Shown piece by piece: positions 51,549-60,846 of a stretch of DNA of 64,000 nt. A program made the translations under genes and the position numbers. How positions within the stretch are numbered: the stretch's first letter is position 1; every line of letters starts with the position of its first letter. This DNA comes from Cytobacillus oceanisediminis (GTDB lineage: Bacteria; Bacillota; Bacilli; Bacillales; Cytobacillaceae), in assembly GCF_007830235.1 (NCBI RefSeq), contig NZ_VLKI01000002.1, forward strand, positions 153,962-217,961. Reading direction: 5' to 3'. A model generated the notes under the pieces. The model was given only the letters and a program-made list of their open reading frames with translations, did not search any database and had not been told where the DNA came from.

Positions 51549-51680
51549 ATGTAAAAATATGTTTGAAATCTATGAAAATAGTCTTGGTTCCATTTATGTT
51601 TACGGTATAATTGAAAAGATAGCCAAATTTTGCAAATTTGGTATATTCATATATTTAAAGTTAGGGGTTGTATACCACCA

Positions 51681-54197
51681 ATGAAGAAAGCCATCATGTC
51701 GGCTGTTGTTTGTTTTCTGTGTCTGCAAAGCTTGTTTGGTTCTGCTGCATCTGCGGATAGCACTGTAAACCTGACACCTGGCGTCAAGCTGGAAAAGAAA
51801 AATACCATCGTTTCAAATAAAAAGCAGTCTATCAGTATCTTAAATGTCAACCTGCTTGATCCGTACACCACTGTAGGATATGGAATTTCTTCACCCATTA
51901 CCCAGCTGGCACCTGTCACTTCCTTGGCAAAAATGAATACCTTTGAGAAGCATCATGTGGTGGGAGCTGTAAACGCTTCATTTTTTCATATAGAAAACGG
52001 AAATCCCGCCTACCTGCTTGCATCCAATAACAAAATCGAATCCCTGGGAGCTCTATCGGCACTTGATAACGGATTTATGCACACTCCTGCAGCTTTTGGA
52101 GTGAATAAAGATGGGAAGGCATTAATCGATAAGTTTCATTTAAATATCACTTTAACCCATCATAATAGAACCTATCAGCTTGATTCTTTTAATCGGCAAA
52201 GGAATCCAAATGAGAGCATCCTGTTTACCAGCAGCTTTCGGTTTGGCAATACCAGGACAAACGAAACTGGGCTGGAGATTGTTGTTAGAAATTTAAACAG
52301 GAATTTGGATCCTGGTGCAAGTTTCGGAGATGAAATATCAGGAACTGTGGCTGCCATTAGGCCATACGGAACCGTCTCCAGTTCCATCATTCCAAAAGAT
52401 GGCTTTGTTATTTCTGCGCATGGGACAAAAGTGGACCAAATAAGAGATCTGAAAATAGGCGATCCGCTTTCCGTTAAAATAGATACAGATGAAAAATGGA
52501 GGAATTCAAATTTTATGCTGGCAAGCGGACCTTTGCTCGTGCAAAAAGGGAAGCTGGATATGACGATAGATCCTTCCAGCCCGCGTGCAGCATACAGAGA
52601 ACCGCGTACAGCTGTAGCGGTGGATTCAACAGGGACGAAAGTATTTTATGTAACCGTTGACGGGCGTATGCCAGGATTCAGTGAAGGGATGACGCTAAAG
52701 GAGTTTGCCGGCTATTTGGCAAGCTTGGGAGCCTATCAGGCTCTTAATCTGGATGGCGGGGGATCTACAACGATGGCAGTCAGATATCCTGGCAACCGTT
52801 ATGCTGCCTTAGTAAATAAGCCTTCAGACGGAAGACAAAGAAGCGTCTCTGCCATCCTGCAGGCAATCAGCACCGCTCCGTATGGACAGGCTGTTGCCTT
52901 TAAAGCTCAACAGGCTGTCGAAGGGAAGATCGCCATTGGTGCATCGGTTTCATTTAAAATCACGGATGCACTGGATAGCTACAATAACCTGATTCCAATA
53001 AAGGCAGAAGAGGTTCAATACAGTACAGATGGCACGATAGGCAAAATCGAGGATGGAAATTTTATAGCACTTAAAGAAGGTCAAACCAATGTAACCATTA
53101 AATATGGAAAAGCCCAGGTAAAGGTGCCGGTTACGGTTGCAGGTGCGCCTCACAGATTTGAAGTGAGTCCGGAAAGTCTTTACATACAAAAGGGAGATCA
53201 GCAGCAGCTGACGGTCAAGGCATACGATGAAGCCGGAAAACCCTTAGTCTTTAATTCTTCCAACATAAAATGGTCTATTTCAGGGGAAGCTGGCACCGTA
53301 AGTCAGACAGGTTTATTTACAGCTGCTTCATCTGAAAAAAGCGGAGTGATCACTGCGGAGCTTGGAACCGGAAAAGCGGCTGTTCCTGTAACAGTCAGCA
53401 ATAAGCCAAAGCTGATCAGCCGCTTTGATAATCCTGCTGCCTGGAAAGCTGAAAGCATTAGGGCAAAAACTTCATTGGGAGTTTCGGGTGACAGCAATCA
53501 AAAAGAAGGAACGGCATCGTTAAAATTAAGCTATGATTTTACAGGGAATCAATCAGGCACCGCAGCGTCATATGCCGTATCTTCCAAAAGAATCGCTCTA
53601 TCCGGCAAACCAAAAGCAATTGGCATGTGGGTATATGGCGACGGACAAGCCCACTGGCTCCGTGGAAGATTATATGATGCCGCCGGAAAAGAATGGACTG
53701 TCAATTTTACTGAAGATGGGAAACTGAACTGGAAAGGCTGGAAGTATGTCCAGGCTGACATTCCAGCCGGCGTAAGTTATCCAATCTCGCTGGACAGGGT
53801 TTATATTACTGAACCGAATGTATCAAATCAAGATAAAGGCACCCTTTATCTTGATGATCTCCAGGCGGTTTATGAGCTCCCTCATCATGAGAAATATTTT
53901 ACGGCTGATGTTCATGCCAAGACGGTAAAGCCCGATAAAGTCTGGAACATCAAATTTAATACAGCTCTTAACCCGGCATCCTTTACAAATGAAAATATCT
54001 ATATCCAAGATGAGAACGGCGTGCGCCAGGCAGTTTCAGTTAAAATTAACGCTGACCTGAAATCTGCTGCAGTGGGGGCGCCATCATCCGGATATGCTTC
54101 AGGCAAGTCCTATCAGCTGGTTGTGACAAAATATGTCCGTTCCATAATGGGGATTCCATTCAGGAAAGACTTTTCTATGAGTTTTAAGGTTCAGTAA
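51681..54197 (+). CDS. Secreted phosphodiester glycosidase (NAGPA-like) with Ig-like modules
   Basis: 838 residues: signal peptide (about 1-25, ending AASA), a phosphodiester glycosidase domain (about 70-410) with VGAVNASFFH, REPRTAVAVD and NLDGGGSTTM, two Ig-like/Big2 modules (about 410-585), a carbohydrate-binding-like module (about 590-740) and a C-terminal SbsA-type Ig-like module. Relatives hydrolyse GlcNAc-1-phosphodiesters of surface polymers. The start was set to ATG 51681 by the signal peptide; the ribosome site is poor, and the leader above may control it. Confidence 0.85.
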   Translation: MKKAIMSAVVCFLCLQSLFGSAASADSTVNLTPGVKLEKKNTIVSNKKQSISILNVNLLDPYTTVGYGISSPITQLAPVTSLAKMNTFEKHHVVGAVNASFFHIENGNPAYLLASNNKIESLGALSALDNGFMHTPAAFGVNKDGKALIDKFHLNITLTHHNRTYQLDSFNRQRNPNESILFTSSFRFGNTRTNETGLEIVVRNLNRNLDPGASFGDEISGTVAAIRPYGTVSSSIIPKDGFVISAHGTKVDQIRDLKIGDPLSVKIDTDEKWRNSNFMLASGPLLVQKGKLDMTIDPSSPRAAYREPRTAVAVDSTGTKVFYVTVDGRMPGFSEGMTLKEFAGYLASLGAYQALNLDGGGSTTMAVRYPGNRYAALVNKPSDGRQRSVSAILQAISTAPYGQAVAFKAQQAVEGKIAIGASVSFKITDALDSYNNLIPIKAEEVQYSTDGTIGKIEDGNFIALKEGQTNVTIKYGKAQVKVPVTVAGAPHRFEVSPESLYIQKGDQQQLTVKAYDEAGKPLVFNSSNIKWSISGEAGTVSQTGLFTAASSEKSGVITAELGTGKAAVPVTVSNKPKLISRFDNPAAWKAESIRAKTSLGVSGDSNQKEGTASLKLSYDFTGNQSGTAASYAVSSKRIALSGKPKAIGMWVYGDGQAHWLRGRLYDAAGKEWTVNFTEDGKLNWKGWKYVQADIPAGVSYPISLDRVYITEPNVSNQDKGTLYLDDLQAVYELPHHEKYFTADVHAKTVKPDKVWNIKFNTALNPASFTNENIYIQDENGVRQAVSVKINADLKSAAVGAPSSGYASGKSYQLVVTKYVRSIMGIPFRKDFSMSFKVQ

Positions 54198-54263
54198 AGC
54201 AAAAAATGGACTTTTTTAGTCAAAACAGCAAGGGAATACGAAAAAGGGTGGCAATAATAGAAG

Positions 54264-54302
54264 AAAAGCATGCTAACTCAGAGGATTTAGGATGCTTTTT
54301 TA
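54264..54302 (+). terminator. Terminator downstream of the glycosidase gene
   Basis: AAAGCAT/ATGCTTT with an inner CTAA/TTAG stem is followed by TTTTTTA. A frame crossing it (54206-54415) is not considered coding. Confidence 0.75.
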
Positions 54303-54336
54303 TTGGAGAAGGAGGACATCATCATCATTTGGGAAA

Positions 54337-54386
54337 ATATCATCAACTGCGGCCCCATATCGTCAACATGTTGAGTATATCGTCAA
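54337..54386 (+). repeat. Three-copy direct repeat with exact 20-bp period
   Basis: ATATCATCAAC, ATATCGTCAAC and ATATCGTCAAC start at 54337, 54357 and 54377; the intervening nine bases differ. Repeats two helical turns apart suggest protein-binding iterons. Confidence 0.5.
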
Positions 54387-54429
54387 CCAGGCGGATGAAA
54401 ATTAAGGTGCCATAAGAATTTCAAATTGA

Positions 54430-54461
54430 AAAAGATCAGCCATGATGAGCTGATCTTTTTA
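54430..54461 (+). terminator. Second hairpin terminator in the glycosidase-slaP gap
   Basis: AAAGATCAGC and GCTGATCTTT form a near-perfect stem followed by TTTTT. It could act in both directions. Confidence 0.75.
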
Positions 54462-54490
54462 TGATGAGAAAAGAAAGTATAAGCTTTGAA

Positions 54491-54625
54491 CTTCGATAAC
54501 TGTCCAGCTCCAGGCGCCATCGGCTCGAGGTCATAAGCCAATCCGTCCAAAAGGTTAAAGAACAACCTTTCAGCCGGCTCGTCTTATGCTTGTCGCCGAT
54601 AGGCGGGCGCCTTGCGCTTTTCTTG
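54491..54625 (+). repeat. Long structured interspersed repeat, copy C (135 bp form)
   Basis: Starts CTTCGATAACTGTCCAGCTCC and ends GCGCCTTGCGCTTTTCTTG. It lacks the central module of copies A and B. Its right end abuts the stop codon of slaP (54626-54628). Confidence 0.85.
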
Positions 54626-55513
54626 TTATTGCAAAGGATAAACCTTCCACTTGGAAAGATCCGGGTTTTCCTTTGTAACGAGGCTGGAAGGGAAGATGAA
54701 CGTCCAGGGTTTTGATGTGTTGGCTTTAACCTCGAAATCTTCAAGCTTGAACCCTCCGCCGGCCACCTTTTCGCCAGTTGCGTCTTCCACTTGCAATGGA
54801 AGCTGCTGGAGCTGGATATTCTTCTCGTGTCCGTTGCGAATTAAAACGGTGACATGAAGATCTCCTGAATCGGCAAGTTTGGCGGAAAGACCCATAAAGT
54901 TGACTTCACCCGCCTTAGGAGGCTGAATGTTCTGCAGGAGCTTTTCCAGTTTTTCTTTATCTTCTTCAGCAATGGATTTTTCCCAGGTGCTGTGAAGATC
55001 CAAAGAATGCTTCTTCTTAAGTTCAAAGGCAATGGTCCAGTCTTCTTTAGAGAATTCTGTTTTTTGAACAGAAGAAGGAGGGAAGACAAACGTCCATGGA
55101 CGGCTGCTTCTTCCCGGAATTTCGCCAAGTTCGCTCAAGGAGAATTCATGGCGTGCAATGACCTGCTTCTCGGAGTCCATTAGCAGCAGGCCCACTTGCT
55201 CAAATTTGATCCCTTTGTTCAGGCTGTTGCGTACGAAGGCAGTCACCTCAAGACCGGATCCATCAGCCTTCATTTCTATTCCTGAAAGGGAAATTTGATT
55301 TGGTTTTAACGGCTGCAATTCGTTATTTAAAAATCTTAAAACATACATTTGTTCAGATGGGATATTCCAGGCCGGGTGTATTGAAAGCTCAGTTTCGATT
55401 TCTTCATCAGCAGATGTTTCGGTTTCATTTAAAAGTTCGCCTGAGGAAACACTGCTGTCCAAACCTGATTTTTTTACATTATCACTGTTTTTTCGTCGGA
55501 AGATTGAAAGCAT
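54626..55513 (-). CDS. slaP: Accessory Sec system S-layer assembly protein with two SLAP domains
   Basis: 295 residues, no signal peptide. Two similar SLAP-type domains (about 50-165 and 180-295) each contain EMKADGSGLEVTAFVRNSLNKGI / SAKLADSGDLHVTVLIRNGHEKNI and a closing KPWTFIFPSSL. In B. anthracis SlaP is encoded beside SecA2 and supports export of S-layer proteins; the same pair is found here. AAAAAGGAG precedes the ATG. The gene is flanked on both sides by repeats of one family. Confidence 0.88.
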   Translation of the reverse strand: MLSIFRRKNSDNVKKSGLDSSVSSGELLNETETSADEEIETELSIHPAWNIPSEQMYVLRFLNNELQPLKPNQISLSGIEMKADGSGLEVTAFVRNSLNKGIKFEQVGLLLMDSEKQVIARHEFSLSELGEIPGRSSRPWTFVFPPSSVQKTEFSKEDWTIAFELKKKHSLDLHSTWEKSIAEEDKEKLEKLLQNIQPPKAGEVNFMGLSAKLADSGDLHVTVLIRNGHEKNIQLQQLPLQVEDATGEKVAGGGFKLEDFEVKANTSKPWTFIFPSSLVTKENPDLSKWKVYPLQ

Positions 55514-55580
55514 TGCTTTTTCTCCTTTTTAGTTATTGCTGCTGCTTCTATGCCTAAGTAAAAAAGTATAAATGTTGAAT

Positions 55581-55686
55581 TTAGATAACTGTCCAGCTCC
55601 ACAAGGAACGCTTCGACAGCTTTTAGGAGGAGCGCCTACCCCCTCGAGGTCACAAGACGGGGGTGGGCAAGGCGCTTGCGCTTTTC
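55581..55686 (+). repeat. Long structured interspersed repeat, copy D (106 bp form)
   Basis: Starts TTAGATAACTGTCCAGCTCC and ends GGCGCTTGCGCTTTTCTTA. Its right end abuts the stop codon of secA2 (55687-55689). It is in the same orientation as copy C. Confidence 0.85.
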
Positions 55687-58038
55687 TTATTCGTTTGCTT
55701 TGATTAGAAGGGCAGCTAATTGGCTGGCTGTGGTTTTCTGGATCTTATGGAAAGCGTATGTGAATAATTCAAGGCCTTCACGCTGATAGATCCGCATTGG
55801 GTCTTCCTGCTGGTAATAACGCAGGCCGATTCCTTCTTTTAATCTTGCCATGCCTTCCAGATGATGAATCCAGTTGCTATCAATAATGGAAGTCATTAAA
55901 TATTTCAGAGCTGCCTGAAGTCCCTCATTGTCTGTATGAGCCTCAAGCTCCCGGATGTACTCCTCAAGTGCCGGCTGAATGGCATCTGTTATCTCTGATT
56001 TATCAGTGATTACTTCAGGGAAGGAGATTTGTTTTTTAGGAATGAGAAGCTTCAACGTTTCCAGCAGCTTGGATGCAGGCCAGTCCTCCGGGAGAACCTC
56101 TTCATGGCATGTTTCTTCTATTTCTTTATCAACGGCATCCTTGATCATCGGGATCAGGAGCTTGAATCGGTCTTCCTGCTCAAGCACTCTGTTCCTTAAG
56201 GTATAAATAATTCCGCGCTGCTCGTTAATGACATCATCCAGCTTTAAGTTGTACTCGCGCATGGAGAAGTTTGCGCCTTCCACAATTCTTTGTACGCGGT
56301 CAACAAACTCATGAATTTTCTTGTTTTGAACAAGTCCAGCTTTATCAGCTTTCAGTGTTTTTTGGAGTTTTTCAAGGTCATCTTTAGCAAATCTTCGGAA
56401 CATATCATCTTCAAGTGAGATGAAGAATTGGGTAGAACCTGGATCGCCCTGTCTTCCTGAGCGGCCTTTAAGCTGATTGTCGATACGTCTGCTTTCATGG
56501 CGTTCCGTTCCAAGGACATGCAGGCCGCCAAGTTCTGCGACGCCTTCGCCAAGAAGAATATCTGTACCGCGGCCCGCCATATTGGTCGCAATGGTAATTT
56601 GACCTTTTTGGCCGGCAAGGGAAATAAGATTCACTTCCTGCTCTACACTTTTTGCATTCAGGATTTCATAGGAAAGTCCCGCTTCGTCCAGGTATTTGGC
56701 TACCTTTTCAGATTGCAGGATGGATGTTGTTCCAACTAGCACAGGCTGTCCTTTTGCATGTTTGTCCTTTACTTCTTCTACAACAGCTGAATATTTGTCA
56801 TGTGTTGACTTAAAGACTTTATCTTCAAGATCGATTCTTTGTTTCGGTTTGTTTGTAGGGATTTGGATTACGGACATTCCATAAACTTGCTCAAATTCTT
56901 TCTCCTCTGTTTTGGCTGTGCCAGTCATTCCGGAGAGGAGCGGGTACATTCTAAAGTAATTTTGAATCGTGATGGAAGCCTGGGTTTTATTTTCTTCCGT
57001 AATTTCAAGACCTTCTTTTGCTTCGATGGCCTGATGAAGTCCATCACTTAATGTCCGGCCTTCCATAATTCTTCCTGTGAACATATCCACAAGCATGACT
57101 TTGCCTTCATGGACAATATAATCCACATCCCGTTCAAACATAACATGAGCCCTGACAGCCTGAATCATGTAATGGTATAGTGTCTGGTGCTCAAGTTCAT
57201 ATAAGTTATCAACCCCAAAAGCCTTTTCAACTTTCTCAATTCCTTCGTCGGTGAGACTTGTGGCTTTTGTTTCTTCATCATAGATATAATCCATATCTTT
57301 CTTAAAACGCTTGGCAAGTCTTGCACCTATATAATGAAGGTTTGCGCTTGCCTGCATTTTGCCGGCGATAATGAGGGGCGTTTTTGCTTCATCTATCAGC
57401 ACGCTGTCCACTTCGTCAATGATGGCAAAATGGTATGGACGCTGAGTCCGCTCACGGGGATCTCTAACCATATTATCGCGTAAATAATCAAACCCGAATT
57501 CCGTCCCTACGCCATATGTAATATCTGCTTCATATGCTTTTTTCTTATCTTCGGGGCTCATTAGAGGGACATTCAAGCCGACTGTAAGGCCGAGGAACTC
57601 GTGGATTTTGCCGATGTTTTCCTTGTCCCTGGACGCAAGGTAGTCATTGACCGTAATCACATGAACGCCCTTGCCTTCGAGCGCTCTTAAATAACTTGGC
57701 AGAGAAGCGACAAGTGTTTTTCCTTCTCCTGTCGGCATTTCAGCAATATTTCCTTCTGTTAGTACAAGGCCGCCAATCAGCTGTACATCATAATGTCTCT
57801 GTCCAAGAACACGTTTTGATGCTTCACGCACTACTGCAAAAGCTTCTGTTCTTATATCGTTTACGCTCTTGCCTGACATCAGAGCCTTTTTAAATTCTTC
57901 TGTTTTATTTTTTAATTCCTGATCCGTAAGCAGCTCGTACTTGCTTTCAAGTGAATTAATTTTTTCGACAAGCTTGTAATATTTTTTTAAGCGTTTATCG
58001 TTCGTATCTCCTATTGTTCTTTTCAGAAACGTGATCAT
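55687..58038 (-). CDS. secA2: Accessory protein translocase ATPase SecA2
   Basis: 783 residues. SecA motor motifs are present: Walker A GEGKT at 104-108, DEVD in IIDEVDSVLIDEAKTPLI, TNMAGRGTDI and GRSGRQGDPG. It lacks the C-terminal Cys-rich zinc tail of housekeeping SecA and is shorter, as SecA2 proteins are. It powers export of a subset of proteins, often S-layer or wall hydrolases. It lies upstream of slaP in the same orientation. Confidence 0.92.
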   Translation of the reverse strand: MITFLKRTIGDTNDKRLKKYYKLVEKINSLESKYELLTDQELKNKTEEFKKALMSGKSVNDIRTEAFAVVREASKRVLGQRHYDVQLIGGLVLTEGNIAEMPTGEGKTLVASLPSYLRALEGKGVHVITVNDYLASRDKENIGKIHEFLGLTVGLNVPLMSPEDKKKAYEADITYGVGTEFGFDYLRDNMVRDPRERTQRPYHFAIIDEVDSVLIDEAKTPLIIAGKMQASANLHYIGARLAKRFKKDMDYIYDEETKATSLTDEGIEKVEKAFGVDNLYELEHQTLYHYMIQAVRAHVMFERDVDYIVHEGKVMLVDMFTGRIMEGRTLSDGLHQAIEAKEGLEITEENKTQASITIQNYFRMYPLLSGMTGTAKTEEKEFEQVYGMSVIQIPTNKPKQRIDLEDKVFKSTHDKYSAVVEEVKDKHAKGQPVLVGTTSILQSEKVAKYLDEAGLSYEILNAKSVEQEVNLISLAGQKGQITIATNMAGRGTDILLGEGVAELGGLHVLGTERHESRRIDNQLKGRSGRQGDPGSTQFFISLEDDMFRRFAKDDLEKLQKTLKADKAGLVQNKKIHEFVDRVQRIVEGANFSMREYNLKLDDVINEQRGIIYTLRNRVLEQEDRFKLLIPMIKDAVDKEIEETCHEEVLPEDWPASKLLETLKLLIPKKQISFPEVITDKSEITDAIQPALEEYIRELEAHTDNEGLQAALKYLMTSIIDSNWIHHLEGMARLKEGIGLRYYQQEDPMRIYQREGLELFTYAFHKIQKTTASQLAALLIKANE

Positions 58039-58466
58039 GGTAGTACGCCCCTTAATTTCTAGTAATCTCTAACATTAATTAATCTTACCAAAAGAATGCA
58101 ATCTTTACTATATTGTTTCATTAAATGGAAAATTATGAAAGGAAACGTAAGGTTTTTGTAGTTTTTCCGTGTAAGCATGAAACTTTAGAGCCAGGGAATG
58201 CGTCTAAGAAGGGGGAAAAGAAAGTTTAATATGATCAAAATCTGGGGAGTTAGTAACAATAAGGTTTAAGCAAAATTAGGGTGGATAATTTTTAAATAAG
58301 TAGATATAATAATGAAGTTGAAAGATTGATTTTTGTTTTATCCTATATTAAGAGACTGCTAGATGCTATGCGCCATGTGATGAATGTTAATAATTTGAAT
58401 CTGAAGACGAACTTGTCAATTTAAAAAAAATACACTTTGGATATGCTAATGACTGAGGAGGTCCAT
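58039..58466. other. Divergent gap between secA2 and tagO
   Basis: AT-rich and noncoding. A plus-strand promoter TGGATA, 17 bp, TATAAT (58282-58310) probably serves tagO, giving a leader of about 150 nt. A GAGGAGG at 58455-58461 is the tagO ribosome site. No structured element is obvious. Confidence 0.5.
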
Positions 58467-59510
58467 ATGGTTTACCTTACCTTGTTAATATGTTTTTTTG
58501 CATCGATTCTTATTACACCGCTGGTAAAAAAATTTGCTGTTAAGATCGGTGCAGTAGACAAACCAAATCAGCGGAAAGTTCATCAAAGAATAATGCCCCG
58601 CTTAGGCGGTCTTGCTATATATATCAGCTTCATTATCGGATTGCTCGTTCTGAGGCCCCAGGATGAATACTTCTTGCCAATATTGATTGGAAGCATCATT
58701 ATCATCCTTACAGGAGTCCTTGACGATCTTATCGAGCTTTCTGCCAAATTTAAACTTTTTGGACAGCTTGCTGCAGCTCTAGTGGTTGTACTAGGTGGAG
58801 TAAATGTAGATTATATTAACATCCCATTTTTTGGAGAGTTAAACTTTGGACCATTAAGTATTCCTCTGACAATTTTATGGATTGTCGGCATTACAAATGC
58901 CATTAACCTTATCGATGGATTAGACGGATTGGCTGCAGGGGTTTCCTCCATTGCCTTGATTACGATTTCCGGCATGGCCATTCTAAAGGGAGACATGTTT
59001 GTAGTCAGCATCGGCTTTGTCGTCCTTGGAAGTACATTAGGATTCCTTCTCTACAATTTTCATCCGGCTAAAATATTTATGGGAGATACCGGTGCCCTGT
59101 TTTTAGGATATATGATCGCCGTTCTGTCATTGCTTGGATTTAAAAACGTAACAATGATCTCGCTGATAATCCCTGTTATTATTCTCGGTGTTCCGATTTC
59201 TGATACATTCTTTGCCATTATTAGACGGATTGTTAATAAACAGCCGTTATCTGCACCGGATAAATCGCATTTACATCATTGCCTTCTAAGAGTGGGCTTT
59301 TCCCACAGGCAAACAGTATTGCTTATTTATGCAATGGCTGCCATGTTCGGTTTGGCTGCAGTCATATTAACGCAGGCAACTGTGTGGGGATCTTTACTTG
59401 TGATTGCGATTCTGATTTTGTCAATCGAGCTAATTGTTGAAAAAATCGGCCTGGTAAATCACGAATACAAGCCTCTGCTCAAAATGGTAGGTACGAAAAA
59501 AGAATCATAA
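58467..59510 (+). CDS. tagO: Undecaprenyl-phosphate N-acetylglucosaminyl-1-phosphate transferase, TagO/WecA type
   Basis: 347 residues, about 11 helices, of the MraY/WecA family: DKPNQRKVHQRIMPRLGGLAIY near 27-50, LDDLIELSAKFKL (Asp-Asp), NLIDGLDGLAAG near 148-160, FMGDTGALFLG and HLHH. It begins wall teichoic acid synthesis by moving GlcNAc-1-P onto undecaprenyl phosphate. The start was set after GAGGAGG. Followed by a terminator and an LCP ligase gene, the order found in B. subtilis. Confidence 0.92.
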   Translation: MVYLTLLICFFASILITPLVKKFAVKIGAVDKPNQRKVHQRIMPRLGGLAIYISFIIGLLVLRPQDEYFLPILIGSIIIILTGVLDDLIELSAKFKLFGQLAAALVVVLGGVNVDYINIPFFGELNFGPLSIPLTILWIVGITNAINLIDGLDGLAAGVSSIALITISGMAILKGDMFVVSIGFVVLGSTLGFLLYNFHPAKIFMGDTGALFLGYMIAVLSLLGFKNVTMISLIIPVIILGVPISDTFFAIIRRIVNKQPLSAPDKSHLHHCLLRVGFSHRQTVLLIYAMAAMFGLAAVILTQATVWGSLLVIAILILSIELIVEKIGLVNHEYKPLLKMVGTKKES

Positions 59511-59514
59511 TTCG

Positions 59515-59543
59515 AAACGGCTCTTGATCAAGAGCCGTTTTTT
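59515..59543 (+). terminator. Terminator of tagO
   Basis: ACGGCTCTTGATCAAGAGCCGT palindrome in two arms followed by TTTTTT. Confidence 0.88.
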
Positions 59544-59623
59544 AATGCTTGTGTAGGGTGCTGACAGCCATTAATGCATGCTGCCGCCCTTTAGAAAATC
59601 TTGGCCAACTTTATCCTCCATAA

Positions 59624-59658
59624 TAAAAAAAGCGTGTTCTCAAAGAACACGCTTTTTA
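59624..59658 (-). terminator. Terminator of the LCP gene
   Basis: GCGTGTTCT and AGAACACGC form a stem followed on the minus strand by seven T residues. Confidence 0.88.
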
Positions 59659-59661
59659 CTA

Positions 59662-60735
59662 CTACTGTTCGTCATATTCAGATTCATTTTGATCTTCATA
59701 CTGTGAATCCTCATACTGTGAATCCTCATAGCCATTCACTTCAGCTGTATTCATGTTGTCTGTAAGTTCAAGATGCATGCCTAATGTTTGTTTTACATTT
59801 TCTAACTCTTCTTCGTCCAATTGATAATAATAAATGGAATCGATATAGGCATCACTGCCAGCCAATGATAATGTTTCAACATTTAGTTTTGTGCCTGCCG
59901 CTGCATAATCAATGAACGATTTCATTTCTGCAAACGATAAATCGGTTGTCATGTTATCACCTACTGCTTCAATGACATCGGCATATTTAGTAACTCCTTT
60001 AGCAGAAGCCGCTTTACCCATAATGGCTTTTATAATCTGCTGCTGCCGTTTTCCCCGTTCGATATCATTATCCAGCTTTCTGGTTCTTGCCAGTGCAAGT
60101 GCTTCCTCTCCATCGAGCTCCTGCAGGCCTGGATCAAGGTGAATCGCGTTTTTTCGATCTTTTGAATCCATCTCGTTAATCGTGTATGGAACTTCAGCTT
60201 CAATTCCGCCCAATGCGTCAATTACATCAATGAATGCATTGAAGTTCATTTTCACATAATAATCAATAGGGATATCAAGCAATCCTTCCACCGTTTCAAT
60301 GGTCGAGACGACACCGCCATTCGCATGTGCATGAGTAATCTTATCGTCATATCCAAGCTTTGGAATAAACACATATGAGTCACGCGGAATGCTCAGCAGC
60401 TTAACTGATTTTCTTTTTTCATTAAAAGTGGCCAACATTAAAGCGTCTGAACGGGATCCGCCCTCAAAATTCCGGACATTGCTGTCATCCACTCCAATAA
60501 AAAGGATGGAAGTATTTTCATCCTTTGGGTCAACTTTATCCCTGGAGGTTTCGCGTTCAACCGGCTGATACGATTTGTTAATGACAGATTGAGCTTTATT
60601 GTATAAGAAAGCACCATACGCTGTTGCACTTAGAGTGATAATTAAAAGGGGGAGCAGAATAAAGGCAATGATCCGCTTTCGCCGCTTTTTTGTTTTATTT
60701 ATTTTATTGGTACGTCTACCTTCAGACATAATCAT
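59662..60735 (-). CDS. LytR-CpsA-Psr (LCP) family wall polymer ligase, TagV-like
   Basis: 357 residues: cytosolic basic start, one membrane helix (IAFILLPLLIITLSATAYGAFLY), then the LCP domain with SRSDALMLATFN, LLSIPRDSYVFIP and RTRKLDNDIERGKRQQQI. LCP proteins attach teichoic acids or other polymers to peptidoglycan. Its place between tagO and yvyE matches B. subtilis yvhJ (tagV). The C-terminal tail is acidic with a repeated YEDSQ unit. ATG at 60735 or 60729 may be used; AAGGAG lies just upstream. Confidence 0.88.
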   Translation of the reverse strand: MIMSEGRRTNKINKTKKRRKRIIAFILLPLLIITLSATAYGAFLYNKAQSVINKSYQPVERETSRDKVDPKDENTSILFIGVDDSNVRNFEGGSRSDALMLATFNEKRKSVKLLSIPRDSYVFIPKLGYDDKITHAHANGGVVSTIETVEGLLDIPIDYYVKMNFNAFIDVIDALGGIEAEVPYTINEMDSKDRKNAIHLDPGLQELDGEEALALARTRKLDNDIERGKRQQQIIKAIMGKAASAKGVTKYADVIEAVGDNMTTDLSFAEMKSFIDYAAAGTKLNVETLSLAGSDAYIDSIYYYQLDEEELENVKQTLGMHLELTDNMNTAEVNGYEDSQYEDSQYEDQNESEYDEQ

Positions 60736-60846
60736 TGTTCTCCTTTTTAAAAAGTGTTATCTACAAATTCGGATAAATTTAGACAATTCCTATTTTACCT
60801 TTGTTTTGGATTTTCGTAAAATGAATTTTCGTGCAAATAGGCTGGT

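Noticed and set aside
54206-54415. 69-codon frame with a His-rich patch
   Set aside because: It crosses a strong terminator and the three 20-bp-period repeats and lacks a ribosome site.
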